A stretch of 64,000 nucleotides of DNA from Frateuria_A sp051900535. GTDB taxonomy: Bacteria > Pseudomonadota > Gammaproteobacteria > Xanthomonadales > Rhodanobacteraceae. The first letter of the stretch is position 1. Each line of letters begins with the position of its first letter. The DNA is taken from the NCBI RefSeq assembly GCF_051900535.1, contig NZ_JBHZGI010000007.1, positions 62,001 to 126,000 on the forward strand. The letters run 5' to 3'. A program made the position numbers and the translations under genes. The notes under the pieces were generated by a model. That model saw nothing but the letters and a program-made list of their open reading frames with translations. It had not been told where the DNA came from and searched no databases. Of this stretch, positions 1 to 9,700 are shown piece after piece.

Positions 1-954
1 CAGCGCCCTGGCGGAGGCCGGGGCGACGCGATGGCGCGCCGCTTCCCACAGCCAGCGCAGGTGGCGCAGGAACTGCCGCCGTTGTTTCGCCTCCAGCCGC
101 CGCCACAGGCGCGCGTTGATCGGGCGCATGCCGTCGAGCAGGCTGCGCCAGTCCGTGTCGGGCGCGCCTTCGATGGCCGCGTGCACGTGCCTGAGCATGG
201 CGAGCGGGGTCTCGCAGGCAAGCAGGGCGGTGTTGAGCGCCGACTGCCGCGCGTACGGCGCCGACGGCCGCGCAGTGTGCTCAAACGGAAACTGTCCGTG
301 GCGGGACAGCGCCACCAGTTCGGCGTCCGGCCAGCGCTCGGCGGCGGACAGCAGCGTGTCGACGGCGGTCAGGCCGGTACCGATCACCAGCACGCGGCGC
401 GGCGCCGGTTCCCGCCGCGCCATGCGCCAGGGGTCGAGCACATAGGCGCCGCTCTGCAGTGCCTCGCGCGTGACCGCCTTCAGCGGTCGCGGCGCCAGCG
501 CACCCATCGCCAGCACGACCGCGTCGGCCTTGATCAGCACGCCGCTGGCCAGGCGCACCGCATAGCCGCCGTCGCACAACGGCTCGATCTGGACCGCGTC
601 CTCACCGTGGATCTGGAAGCGCCGGTCTTGCTGCAGGGCCTGGTCGGCGCAAGCGCGAACCTGTGCCTCGATGAAGTCGCCGAACAGCCCGCGCGGGAGG
701 AAATCGTCGCCGCCCACGCCGTCGACCTGCTGCGCGGCGAACCGCAGGAACTCGCCGTCGCTGCCGGCGAACAGGCCTATTGCGTGCGCACGCACGTTGA
801 GCAGGTGCCGGTCGCTGCCGGCGGCATAGGCCACGCCCCGTCCGGCCACCGTGCGGTCGCCGGTGATCCAGTGCACGCGCGCGCCGCGTCGCAGCAGCTC
901 GCCGAAAAGCGAGGCGCCCGCAGCGCCGCCGCCAATGATCGCAATGTCAGCCAT
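1..954 (-). CDS. FAD/NAD(P)-binding protein, partial (C-terminus outside window)
   Basis: The reading frame runs from the ATG at 954 to the window edge, giving 318 residues without a stop. It opens with a dinucleotide-binding fold (GGGAAG at residues 8-13). It then has a PRGLFGDF motif and a second nucleotide-binding motif, IGTGLTAVD, in mid-protein. This arrangement is typical of the NAD_binding_9 family of flavoproteins, whose substrates are mostly unknown. The start is supported by AGGAG about seven bases upstream of the ATG. A stem-loop lies in its leader. No neighbour suggests a pathway, so only the cofactor class can be given. Confidence 0.8.
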   Translation of the reverse strand, partial: MADIAIIGGGAAGASLFGELLRRGARVHWITGDRTVAGRGVAYAAGSDRHLLNVRAHAIGLFAGSDGEFLRFAAQQVDGVGGDDFLPRGLFGDFIEAQVRACADQALQQDRRFQIHGEDAVQIEPLCDGGYAVRLASGVLIKADAVVLAMGALAPRPLKAVTREALQSGAYVLDPWRMARREPAPRRVLVIGTGLTAVDTLLSAAERWPDAELVALSRHGQFPFEHTARPSAPYARQSALNTALLACETPLAMLRHVHAAIEGAPDTDWRSLLDGMRPINARLWRRLEAKQRRQFLRHLRWLWEAARHRVAPASARAL

Positions 955-983
955 ACGCACTCCTGTCGGGGACGACCCGGCAG

Positions 984-1005
984 CGCCCTGCCTCGGGGCA
1001 GGGCG
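984..1005. other. Stem-loop in the leader of the flavoprotein gene
   Basis: Nine-bp perfect stem CGCCCTGCC / GGCAGGGCG with a TCGG tetraloop. It lies about 30 bases upstream of the minus-strand ATG at 954. There is no T-run on either side, so it does not look like a simple terminator. It could be a leader structure or a fold of the GC-rich DNA. Confidence 0.4.
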
Positions 1006-1231
1006 GGAAGGGTGGGGGGATGGGATAAGACGGCCCGACCTGGCGGTCAGGCGCGGCGGGCAGGGCGCTCCGTGGATGCCGTGCGATGCGTGGTCTGCAT
1101 GGGGCTCACCTGCGGCCGGTAGGTTGGCTGCCACTCGAACACAGCATCCGTTAAGGAACGGCTAGGGCCCCGCAAGTATCGGGTTTGTCAGGGCGAGCAC
1201 GAAACGTAGACGAAAGGCGTGACCGCCCCGT

Positions 1232-1259
1232 GGGTAGGGTGAACTTCAGCCCACCATCC
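1232..1259. repeat. REP-like element, GGTGGGC/GCCCACC family
   Basis: It contains GGGTAGGGTGAACTTCAGCC followed by CACC. This is a degraded member of a short palindromic family whose other copies are at 5957, 6696, 12031 and 22351. All have outward GGTGGG / CCCACC arms around a 2-6 base loop, and all lie between genes. Confidence 0.5.
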
Positions 1260-1371
1260 GGCCCCGAAGTACCAGCCTCATCGACTACGCCGGGCGCAGC
1301 GCGTCGGGCTTCTCGCCGCCGCGACGTCGTGCGCCGGATGCTGGCCGCCCCTGCACAGGGAGCCCGAGGCC

Positions 1372-1680
1372 ATGAACAGACAGCGCAACCCTGACGAATC
1401 CGGACGACGCGAAGCGCGCCCCGGCGCGGGCGCCGACCATCCGGCCGACGAACCGGCACGCGCCGGCGAAAACGGCGGTGACGTACGGCGCGACCGCCTG
1501 GATACCATCGAGTGGGCAGACGACCGCACACGGGCGCTCGATCGCCACGCCGGCATGGAGGAAACGCCGATCGAGGACCTGATGGACGGTGGCGAGACCG
1601 ACGCGGATTACCGCGCCGAAGCGAGAAAGGCGACGCCCACGCTTGATCCGGAAAGCGAGCGCGGGGACGAAGGCGCCTAG
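1372..1680 (+). CDS. Small charged hypothetical protein
   Basis: 102 residues, very rich in Asp, Glu, Arg and Ala, with no membrane segment, signal peptide or recognised domain. AGGGAG sits about ten bases upstream of the ATG, which supports translation. Overlapping minus-strand frames look like basic, arginine-rich shadows, whereas this frame has the balanced acidic composition of a real soluble protein. It converges with the MFS gene: the two stop codons share the palindrome CTAG (TAG on each strand) and the genes overlap by four bases. The function is unknown, and it may be disordered. Confidence 0.5.
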   Translation: MNRQRNPDESGRREARPGAGADHPADEPARAGENGGDVRRDRLDTIEWADDRTRALDRHAGMEETPIEDLMDGGETDADYRAEARKATPTLDPESERGDEGA

Positions 1681-3122
1681 TGCGCCGGCGAGGCTTCCGC
1701 CGCGGCCATCGACTGGCGCGGCCGGAGCAGCAATCCCCCCAGCAGCGCAGCCAATACCGCGAAACCGGTCCCGGCCAGGAACGCGGCGCGATAGCCTGAA
1801 TTGAGCGCGGCCGCCTGCGCGAGACCGGCGTCCAGCGCCGTTCCGGTGCGCGCCGCCGCGAGGCTGGCAAGCACCGCCAGGCCGAGCGCGCCGCCCATCA
1901 TGAAGGCGGTGTTGACGATGCCCGAGGCCAGTCCCGAATCGCGCGGCTCAACGTCGTTCATCGCCGCCAGCAGTACCGGGTTGAAGGCGATGCCCGCGCC
2001 CAGGCCGAGGAGCACCATGCCCGGCAGCACGTCGACGAGAAAATGCCCGTCGGCCGGTGCGCGCGCGAACAGTGCCAGCCCGATCGCCGCGACCAGCAGG
2101 CCGCCGGCCAGCGGACGGCGGATGCCGAAGCGCATCACGATGCGCGCCGAAAGCCCCAGCGAGCACGCAGCCATCACAAGGTTGCCGGGCAGGAACGCCA
2201 GGCCGACTTCCATCGGCCCGTAGCCCAGCACCAGTTGCAGGTACAGCGCGGACAGGAAGAACCACGCGAACATCGCGCCGGCCCACAGCACGCCGACCAC
2301 GTTGGCGATCGCCAGGTTGCGAAGGCGGAACAGCGTCAGCGGCACCAGCGGCGCGCGCACGCGCGTCTCGATGAAAAGGAACAGCACGAAAAGCCCCGCC
2401 GCCACCGCGAGCATGCCCAGTGTGCGCGCCGACAGCCAGCCGGCCAGATTACCGTCGACGATCGCGTAAACCGCCAGGATCAGTGCCGCGGTAATGGCGA
2501 GTGCGCCGCCGACGTCGAGGTGGCGCACGTCGCTGCTGCCGTGCACCGCCGGCAGCAGCCTGATCGAGGCGACGAACACCGCCAGGCCGATCGGCAGGTT
2601 GACCAGGAACACCCAGTGCCAGCTCAGCGTGCTCACCAGCAAGCCGCCGAGCAGCACGCCCACGCTGCCGCCGCCGGCACAGACGAAGCCATACACGCCC
2701 ATCGCCTTGGCCCGCTCGGCCGGCTCGGTGAACAGGTCCATGATCAGCGACAGCGCCACCGCGGTGACGACCGCGCCGCCCAGGCCCTGGATGCCGCGCG
2801 CGATCACCAGCCACTCGCGCGAGCCAGCCATGCCGCAAGCCAGCGAGGCGGCGGTGAACAACACCAGGCCCAGCAGGAACAGCTTGCGGTGTCCGAACAG
2901 ATCGCCCAGCCGGCCGCCCAGCAGCAGGAAGCCGCCGTAGGTCAGCACGTAGGCGTTCACCACCCAGGCGAGCGTGGCCTCGGAGAAGCCGAGGTCGGCG
3001 CGGATCGAGGGGAGCGCCACGTTCACGATGGTGGTATCCAGCACGATCATCAGCACGCCCAGGCAAAGCACGGTGAGGGCGAGCCAGCGGCCGTCGCGGG
3101 CGTGGGAGGTCGGGGTCGGCAT
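1677..3122 (-). CDS. MFS drug exporter, DHA2 (14-TM) family
   Basis: About 481 residues with many hydrophobic segments, consistent with the 14 helices of EmrB/QacA-type proton antiporters. The first helix carries LDTTIVNVALPSIRADLG, the family hallmark near the N-terminus. The following loop has GGRLGDLFGHRK (motif A). The family exports drugs or organic compounds across the inner membrane using the proton gradient; the substrate here cannot be read. The ATG at 3122 is chosen because it precedes the cytoplasmic tail. An in-frame TTG at 3128 is a credible rival, as AAGGAG sits seven bases before it. No emrA-like partner is adjacent. Confidence 0.88.
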   Translation of the reverse strand: MPTPTSHARDGRWLALTVLCLGVLMIVLDTTIVNVALPSIRADLGFSEATLAWVVNAYVLTYGGFLLLGGRLGDLFGHRKLFLLGLVLFTAASLACGMAGSREWLVIARGIQGLGGAVVTAVALSLIMDLFTEPAERAKAMGVYGFVCAGGGSVGVLLGGLLVSTLSWHWVFLVNLPIGLAVFVASIRLLPAVHGSSDVRHLDVGGALAITAALILAVYAIVDGNLAGWLSARTLGMLAVAAGLFVLFLFIETRVRAPLVPLTLFRLRNLAIANVVGVLWAGAMFAWFFLSALYLQLVLGYGPMEVGLAFLPGNLVMAACSLGLSARIVMRFGIRRPLAGGLLVAAIGLALFARAPADGHFLVDVLPGMVLLGLGAGIAFNPVLLAAMNDVEPRDSGLASGIVNTAFMMGGALGLAVLASLAAARTGTALDAGLAQAAALNSGYRAAFLAGTGFAVLAALLGGLLLRPRQSMAAAEASPAH

Positions 3123-3257
3123 GTTCAAGCGGGAGCTCCTTGGCGGACGCGAAGCATGGCAGGGATTGCCGGGTTTCATCAGCTGCCATGACGACGATTT
3201 GCCAGCGCCCGGATCGACAACCGACCGCCCGGTCAGGGGCATGCGAGAATTCCCCGC

Positions 3258-3947
3258 ATGAACCTGCTAGCCATCGAAACCAGCACCGAAGCCTGCTCCG
3301 TCGCCCTCGTGCACGGGCAGGAAGTGATCGCCCGCAGCGAACTGGCCCCGCGCCGCCACGCCGAACTCGCGTTGCCCATGGCCGACGCGCTGCTCGCCGA
3401 AGCGGGCCTGGGACGACACGCGCTGGACGCGATCGCGGTCGGCCGTGGCCCTGGCGCATTCACCGGCGTGCGGCTGGGCGTGGCGCTCGCGCAGGGCATG
3501 GCGCTGGCGCTGGACCGGCCGGTGGTGCCGGTGTCCTCGCTGGCCGCGCTGGCGCTGGAGGCGCCGGAGGACGAGGCGACGATCCTGGCCGTGATCGACG
3601 CGCGCATGGGCGAGATCTATGCCGCCTGCTATCGCCGCGACGGCAACGGGGGCCTGGTGGCGCTGGACGAGGAGCGCGTCTGCGCGCCCGATGCCCTGGT
3701 GGTCCCGCAAGCCGAGGCGTGGAACGTGGTCGGCAGCGGCTGGACCACGTACCCGGACCTGGTTGGCGGACACCTCACCGGCGAGCTGAAACACGCCGAC
3801 GGCGAGCGCTATCCGCAGGCCCGCCACGTCGCCGAACTGGCCGTGCGCGCGTTCCAGGCCGGTGGTGCCGTCTCGCCGGAACTGGCCCTGCCGGTATATT
3901 TGCGCGACAAGGTGGCGCTGACGCTGGCGGAGCAGGGCAAGGCATAA
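3258..3947 (+). CDS. tsaB: tRNA threonylcarbamoyladenosine biosynthesis protein TsaB
   Basis: 229 residues, the usual TsaB length. It starts MNLLAIETSTEACSVAL, the first motif of the ASKHA actin-like fold, and has the GRGPGAFTGVRLG motif around residues 62-74. TsaB is the non-catalytic dimer partner of TsaD. With TsaE it builds the complex that adds the threonylcarbamoyl group to A37 of tRNAs reading ANN codons. It is divergent from the MFS gene and converges on yeiH with only 20 bases between the stops. No strong Shine-Dalgarno is visible, but the start matches the conserved N-terminus exactly. Confidence 0.95.
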   Translation: MNLLAIETSTEACSVALVHGQEVIARSELAPRRHAELALPMADALLAEAGLGRHALDAIAVGRGPGAFTGVRLGVALAQGMALALDRPVVPVSSLAALALEAPEDEATILAVIDARMGEIYAACYRRDGNGGLVALDEERVCAPDALVVPQAEAWNVVGSGWTTYPDLVGGHLTGELKHADGERYPQARHVAELAVRAFQAGGAVSPELALPVYLRDKVALTLAEQGKA

Positions 3948-3967
3948 AGACCCTTCCCGCGGTCGCT

Positions 3968-4984
3968 CTAAAGCCGCCCGATCGCCAGCTGCACCAGCAG
4001 GCTGCTCACCGCCACCGCGACCCACACGCCGAACCCCAGCAGGATCGGCCGCGGCCCGCTGGAAATCATCCTGCGCAGGTTGGCCGAAAGCCCGATCGCG
4101 GTCAGCGCCGTGATGATCAGGAACTCCGCCAGCCGATGGATCAGCGGCTGCGCCGCCACCGGCACCAGCCCCGCCGTGCGCAACGCCGAGGCGACCAGGA
4201 ACCACAGGATGAACCAGGGAAAGATGCGCTTGAGGCTGAAGTCCGCCGCGCCTTTCTTTTTCTCTCGCATCGCCACCATCACCGCCAGCGTGATGCACAC
4301 CGGGATGATCAGCGTGGCACGGGTGAGCTTGACGATGGTGGCGTAGTCGCCGGCCGCGTGGCTGTAGCTGTAGCCGGCCGCGACCACCGAGGAGGTGTCG
4401 TTGATCGCCGTGCCCGCCCACAGTCCGAACCCGAGGTCGGACAGGTGCATCAGGTGTCCCAGCAGCGGGAACAGCAGCACCGCCACCACGTTGAACAGGA
4501 AGATGGTCGAGATCGCGAACGCAGTGTCGTGCTCGTCCGGCTTGATGATCGGCGTCACCGCCGCGATCGCCGAGCCACCGCAGATCGCCGTGCCGACGCC
4601 GATCAGCACTTTCAGCTGGTCGTGCACGCCGAGCAGCCGGCCCAGGCCCCACGCCGCCACGAACGCCGCGCTCATCGTGATCAGCGTCACCGACAGCGAT
4701 TCGAGGCCCGTCTTCGCCACCTGGTCGAGGCTGAGCCCGAAACCCAGCGCGATAATCGACCATTGCAGCACCTGCTTGCCGGCAAACTGGATGCCCGGCG
4801 TGAAGCGCGCGCCGGGCGACAGCGTATTGCGCACCAGGATGCCGAGCACGATGCCGATCACCGGCCCGCCGACCAGCGGCGCCAGATGACCCAGCCACAG
4901 CGCTACCAGCGCGATGGCGAGCGCGAGGCCCAGGCCGGGCAGGCGGACGGACAGGGTCGGTGCGGGTGTGGCGGCGGCGCTCAT
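3968..4984 (-). CDS. yeiH: YeiH-family (UPF0324) putative sulfate exporter
   Basis: 338 residues with about ten hydrophobic segments. Family signatures include GPVIGIVLGILVRN near the N-terminus, a GFGLSLDQV segment, GVGTAICGGSAIAAVTP in the middle, and an AINDTSSVVAAGYSYS segment. The family (PSE) is annotated as a putative sulfate or sulfur-compound exporter, though few members have been tested. An in-frame ATG at 5050 would add 22 non-membrane residues and leave only 28 bases to the divergent LysR gene, so 4984 is preferred. The divergent pairing with a LysR regulator matches the yeiE-yeiH arrangement in enterobacteria. Confidence 0.85.
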   Translation of the reverse strand: MSAAATPAPTLSVRLPGLGLALAIALVALWLGHLAPLVGGPVIGIVLGILVRNTLSPGARFTPGIQFAGKQVLQWSIIALGFGLSLDQVAKTGLESLSVTLITMSAAFVAAWGLGRLLGVHDQLKVLIGVGTAICGGSAIAAVTPIIKPDEHDTAFAISTIFLFNVVAVLLFPLLGHLMHLSDLGFGLWAGTAINDTSSVVAAGYSYSHAAGDYATIVKLTRATLIIPVCITLAVMVAMREKKKGAADFSLKRIFPWFILWFLVASALRTAGLVPVAAQPLIHRLAEFLIITALTAIGLSANLRRMISSGPRPILLGFGVWVAVAVSSLLVQLAIGRL

Positions 4985-5078
4985 CGCAAGCTCGAGTGGG
5001 GCGAGATCCGCCCATTGTCCCGGCACATCACCATCAGCAAAACTTTGCATGATTGATGGCTGGTATAAGCTTCACTGA

Positions 5079-5957
5079 ATGCTCAATATCACGCCCCGCC
5101 AGCTCGACGTGTTCGTACAGACCGCGCTGCACGGCAGCCTGCGCGCGGCCGCCGAGCGCGTGCACCTTACCCAGCCGGCCGCGAGCATGGCACTGGCGGA
5201 GCTGGAGCGGCAGCTCGGCGCGCCGCTGTTCGACCGCGAACGCGGGCGGCTGCACCTCAACGCACGCGGACGCGAACTGCTGCCGCGCGCGCAGGAACTG
5301 CTCGAGCGGCACTCGGAACTCGCCCGCTTCGGGCAGGGCGATGCGCAGGCACTGGCGGGCGAACTGCGCATCGGCGCGAGCAACACGGTCGGCAACTACC
5401 TGGTTGGCGAACTGCTCGGCGGCTTCGTGCGCGCGCAGCCGCAGGTGGCGATCCGGCTGCGCGTGGCCAATACCGACACCATCGCCTCGCAACTGCTCGA
5501 CCATGCGCTCGACGTCGGCTGCGTGGAGGGTCCGGTCGCGCATCCGCAACTGGAGCTCAGGCCCTGGCGCGAGGACCGGCTGCGCGTGTGCGCGGCGCCG
5601 GAGCATCCGCTGGCGCGCAAGCGTGCGCTCCGGCCGGCGGATTTCGCCGGCGCCCGCTGGGTGTTGCGTGAACCCGGCTCGGCTACCCGCGCCACCACCG
5701 AGCGTGTTCTCGCGCAACTGCCGCCGGGCGAGACGGTGCTGGAGCTCGACCAGATCGAAGCGATCAAGCAGGCCGTCGCCGCCGGCCTCGGCATCGCCTG
5801 CCTGCCGGAAGTGGCGCTGGTCGATGCGCTGGCGACCGGACGGCTGGTGGTGCTGAAGACGCCGTTTCTCGATCTCAGGCGCATGCTCTCGCTGCTGCTG
5901 CATCGGCGGAAATACCGCGGCGCGCTGCTCGAAGCCTTCCTGCAGACCGTCACCTAG
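5079..5957 (+). CDS. LysR-family regulator, YeiE-like
   Basis: 292 residues. The N-terminal winged helix-turn-helix (about residues 1-62) includes the recognition region LTQPAASMALAELERQLG followed by PLFDR. A periplasmic-binding-like effector domain fills the rest. LysR proteins usually control their divergent neighbour, so the likely target is yeiH, and the shared 94-base gap should hold the operators. In E. coli yeiE neighbours yeiH, and YeiE has been linked to sulfite or iron responses. The effector here is unknown. A GGTGGG/CCCACC palindrome begins at the last base of the stop codon. Confidence 0.85.
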   Translation: MLNITPRQLDVFVQTALHGSLRAAAERVHLTQPAASMALAELERQLGAPLFDRERGRLHLNARGRELLPRAQELLERHSELARFGQGDAQALAGELRIGASNTVGNYLVGELLGGFVRAQPQVAIRLRVANTDTIASQLLDHALDVGCVEGPVAHPQLELRPWREDRLRVCAAPEHPLARKRALRPADFAGARWVLREPGSATRATTERVLAQLPPGETVLELDQIEAIKQAVAAGLGIACLPEVALVDALATGRLVVLKTPFLDLRRMLSLLLHRRKYRGALLEAFLQTVT

Positions 5958-5974
5958 GTGGGCTCAATCCCACC
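5957..5974. repeat. REP-like palindrome after the LysR gene
   Basis: GGTGGG-CTCAAT-CCCACC: six-bp perfect arms with a six-base loop, starting on the last base of the LysR stop codon. It belongs to the family seen at 1232, 6696, 12031 and 22351. It could act as a weak terminator or 3'-end stabiliser, but no T-run follows. Confidence 0.5.
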
Positions 5975-6032
5975 CTGCGAGGCGGGCAGCTTGCCGGCAG
6001 GTTCACCCCGCCGGCGCTAGCGTCCGCTGGCT

Positions 6033-6695
6033 ATGCCAACGCGTTCCGCCAGCAAACCCTTCGGCGTCCCGCTTGCCAAACCGGTGGACGAGGTGCCGGC
6101 AGGCACCCTCGCCACGTTGCGGCGCCGAGCGCGCGACTGCCACGCCTGTCCGCTGTGGCGCTACGGCACGCAGACGGTGTTCGGGCAAGGCCCGGCTTCG
6201 GCGCGGGTGATGTTGATCGGCGAACAACCCGGACTGCACGAGGACCGCGAAGGCGTGCCGTTCGTCGGACCCGCCGGGCAACTGCTCGATCGCGCGCTGG
6301 GCGAAGCGGGGCTGGACCGCACCGCCTTGTACCTGACCAACACGGTCAAGCACTTCAAGTACGAGACGCGCGGCACGGCCAAGCTGCACAAGCGCGCCAA
6401 TGCCGCCGAGCAGGCCGCCTGCCGCATGTGGCTGGCGGCCGAGCTGCTGCGGGTGAAGCCGAAGCTGTTGGTGGGCCTGGGCGCCATGGCGGCGCAGACG
6501 ATGTTCGGCAACGCCTTCCGCATCACCCGCGAGCGCGGCGTGTGGCGGCCGTTGGGCGAAGGCGCGCAGGGACTTGCAACCTGGCATCCGTCGGCCGTTC
6601 TGCGCATGCCGGAGGAAGACAAGCGGCACCAGGCGTTCGACGAACTGGTCGCGGATCTGCGGGCGGTCGCCGGAGCGCTCGGAAAGCTGGCGTAA
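6033..6695 (+). CDS. udgX: UdgX-type uracil-DNA glycosylase
   Basis: 220 residues of the iron-sulfur uracil-DNA glycosylase superfamily. Visible features are C36 and C39 (CHAC), the uracil-binding motif GEQPG at 63-67, FVGPAGQLLDRAL at 77-89, NTVKHFK at 103-109, C130, and HPS at 185-187. GEQPG rather than GEAPG, together with the KLHK insert holding His119, matches the UdgX subgroup. In mycobacterial UdgX the equivalent His bonds covalently to the uracil-site DNA after base release. The usual third iron-sulfur Cys after NTVK is His here, as in other UdgX. It converges on dnaE2 with 28 bases between the stops. No strong ribosome-binding site is visible. Confidence 0.85.
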   Translation: MPTRSASKPFGVPLAKPVDEVPAGTLATLRRRARDCHACPLWRYGTQTVFGQGPASARVMLIGEQPGLHEDREGVPFVGPAGQLLDRALGEAGLDRTALYLTNTVKHFKYETRGTAKLHKRANAAEQAACRMWLAAELLRVKPKLLVGLGAMAAQTMFGNAFRITRERGVWRPLGEGAQGLATWHPSAVLRMPEEDKRHQAFDELVADLRAVAGALGKLA

Positions 6696-6712
6696 GGTGG
6701 GCTTCGGCCCAT
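6696..6712. repeat. REP-like palindrome between udgX and dnaE2
   Basis: GGTGGGC-TTC-GGCCCATC, an imperfect palindrome directly after the udgX stop. It fills most of the 28 bases between the convergent udgX and dnaE2 stops. It is the same family as the element that follows the LysR gene. Confidence 0.5.
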
Positions 6713-6723
6713 CGCACGCAGCC

Positions 6724-9700
6724 TCAATGGAAATCCCGCGAGCGCACGTCCAGCTCCCCCAGCAACGGCGTGAAGTCTTCCAGGGTGTGCGCGATCAGGT
6801 GCTGCACGCCGTGCTGGTTTTCCAGGTGGCCCTCCACCGCCAGCAACCGTGAAGCGAGCAGCACGCGGCGCTGGCGCTGCGCGACGCGGTTCCAGACCAC
6901 CACGTTGACCATGCCGTGTTCGTCTTCCAGGGTCAGGAAGATCACGCCGCTGGCGGTGCCCGGCTGCTGGCGCAGGGTGACCAGGCCGGCGAAGCGTACC
7001 GGCCGGCCACTGGGCAGGGCCGGCAGTTCGTTGGAAGCACGGCAGCGCCGCGCGCGCAGGCGCGCACGCAGGAAATCCAGCGGGTGACGGCCGAGCGTGG
7101 TGCCGGTCAGCGCGTAGTCGGCTCGCAGGTCTTCGCCCGGCGTGGGCAGGGGCAGCACGACGGCATCGGCTTCGGGCGAGGCGCCGGGAAACAGCGGCAA
7201 CTGGGGTTCCACCCCGGCGATCGTCCAGCGAGCACGATGGCGGTGGCCGGCCAGCGCGCGCAGCGCGCCGGCGTCGGCGAGCAGCGTCTGGGCGCGCCGA
7301 TCCAGGTTCGCGCGAGCGCACAGGTCGGCCACGTCGTGGAAAGGACGCTGCGAACGGACGTGCACGATCGCGTGCGCTACCGGCTCGGAAAAGCCGCGGA
7401 TCAGGCGCAGGCCCATGCGGATCGCCGGCTGCAGACGCGAGTCGCGCTCGGGCTCCAGCGTGCAGTCCCACGCACTGTGGCGCACGTCGACGGGCAGCGT
7501 GCGGATGCCGTGGCGGCGCGCGTCCTGCAGGATCTGGTCAGGCGAATAGAAGCCCATCGGCGCGGAGTTGATCACCGCGCAGGCGAACGCGGCCGGCTCA
7601 TGGCACTTCAGCCAGCAACTGACGTAGGCGATCAGCGCGAAGCTGGCCGCGTGCGATTCGGGAAAGCCGTAGCTGCCAAAGCCCTTGATCTGCTCGAACA
7701 GGCGCTCGGCAAAGGCCGCATCGTGGCCCCGCTCGAGCATGCCCTTGATGAGTTTCTGGCGGTGGTGCTCCAGGCCGCCGTGGCGTTTCCACGCGGCCAT
7801 CGAGCGGCGCAGCTCATCCGCTTCGCCAGGGGTGTAGCCGGCCGCGTCCACCGCGATCTGCATCACCTGTTCCTGGAACAGCGGCACGCCCAGCGTGCGC
7901 TTGAGCGCGTTCTCGAGCGCCTTGCTGGGGTACTCGACCGCCTCCTCGCCGGTACGGCGGCGCAGGTAGGGATGCACCATGTCGCCCTGGATCGGGCCGG
8001 GGCGCACGATCGCCACCTCGATCACCAGGTCGTAGAAGCACGCCGGCTTCATCCTCGGCAGCATCGCCATCTGCGCGCGCGACTCGATCTGGAACACGCC
8101 GACGGTGTCGGCACGGCCGATCATCTCGTAGGTGGCGTGATCGGTCGGATCGCGGTTGAGGCTGGCCATGCTGTGCTCGCCGCGACCATGCTCGCGCAGC
8201 AGTTCGAAGGTCTTGCGCACGGCGGTGAGCATGCCCAGCGCGAGGCAGTCGACCTTGAGCATGCCCAGCGTGTCCAGGTCGTCCTTGTTCCACTGGATCA
8301 CGGTGCGGTCGTCCATCGCGGTGTTTTCCACCGGCACCAGCGTGGACAGCGGATGCTCGGAGATCACGAAGCCGCCCGGGTGCTGCGAGAGGTGCCGGGG
8401 AAAGCCGATCAGCTGCGCGGTCAGCGCGACCACCTGGTGCAGCAGCGGCGAGTCCGGGTCGAAGCCGCGCTCGCGCAGGCGGTCGGGCAGCGGCACCTCG
8501 CCGCTCCAGCGGTCGAGCGTGGTGGCCAGTTCGCCGGCGAGTTCCGGAGGCAGGCCCAGCGCGCGGGCCACGTCGCGGATGGCGCCGCGGCCGCGGTATT
8601 CGGTCGCCACCGCCGTGAGCGCGGCGCGATCTCGGCCATAACGCCGGAACACGTACTGCAACACTTCCTCGCGGCGTTCGTGCTCGAAGTCCACGTCGAT
8701 ATCCGGCGGCTCGTCGCGCTCCATCGAGATGAAGCGTTCGAACAGGAGTTCCATCGTGGATGGATCCACTTCGGTGATGCCCAGCACGAAGCACACGATC
8801 GAATTGGCCGCCGAACCGCGGCCCTGGCAGAGGATGCCGACCGAGCGCGCGTAGCGCACGATGTCGTGCACGGTGAGGAAGTAGGACTCGTAGCGCTTGG
8901 TGCCGATCAGGGCGAGCTCATGCTCGATCTGGCGGCGTGCCTTGTCCGGCATGCCCCCCGGCCAGCGCCAGCGGGCGCCGTCCTCGACCAGCCGGCGCAG
9001 CCAGGTGGCCGGGGTGTGGCCTTCGGGCACCAGTTCGCGCGGATAGGTGTAGGTGAGTTCGTCCAGCCTGAAGGTGCAGCGCCGCGCGATGGCGATGCCC
9101 TCGGCCAGCAGTTCGGACGGATAGATGGCCGAGAGGGCACGACGCGTGCGCAGGTGGCGCTCGCCGTTTGGGAACAGCCGGTGGCCGGCCTGCGCCACGG
9201 TGGTGTGGAGGCGGACCGCGGTCATCACGTCCTGCAGCGGGCGCCGGGCGCGCACGTGCATGTGCGCGTCGCCGGTGGCGACCAGCGGCAGGCCGAGGCG
9301 TCCGCCGACGGCGCGCAGGTCCGCCAGGCGCGCATCGTCGTCGGGACCCCGGTGCAGCTCGACCGCGAGCCAGCAGCGATCGGGGAATCGCGCCTTGAGC
9401 CACGCGCCTTCGGATGCGTCAGGCTCCGCGCCCGGCAGCCACAGTGCGAGCAGGCCTTCGGTTTCGCCCAGATCCTCGCGCAAGGATTCATAGCTGCCCT
9501 TGGGAGTGCGGCGGCGCGCGGTGGTGATGAGCTGGCACAGCCGTGCGTAGCCTTGCTGGTTCTCGACCAGCAGCACGCACTTCGGTCCGTCGGCGAACTG
9601 GAACTCGCTGCCGACGATCAGCTTGATGCCGGTTTCGCGTGAGGCTTCCAGGGCGCGCACGATCCCGGCGAGAGTGCATTCGTCGGTGATGGCGAGGGCG

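Larger units (their letters stand above)
955..1371. other. Intergenic stretch without a convincing gene
   Basis: This 417-base stretch lies between the flavoprotein start and a small hypothetical gene. It holds the stem-loop at 984-1005, a small palindrome near 1149 (CCGTT-AAGG-AACGG) and a REP-like copy at 1232-1259. Open frames here are short and lack a ribosome-binding site or recognisable protein features. No clear sigma-70 promoter is visible by eye. Confidence 0.5.

Noticed and set aside
6916..9642. Plus-strand open frame of 908 codons opposite dnaE2
   Set aside because: It lies wholly inside dnaE2, has low-complexity Arg/Gln/His composition and no ribosome-binding site or domain.
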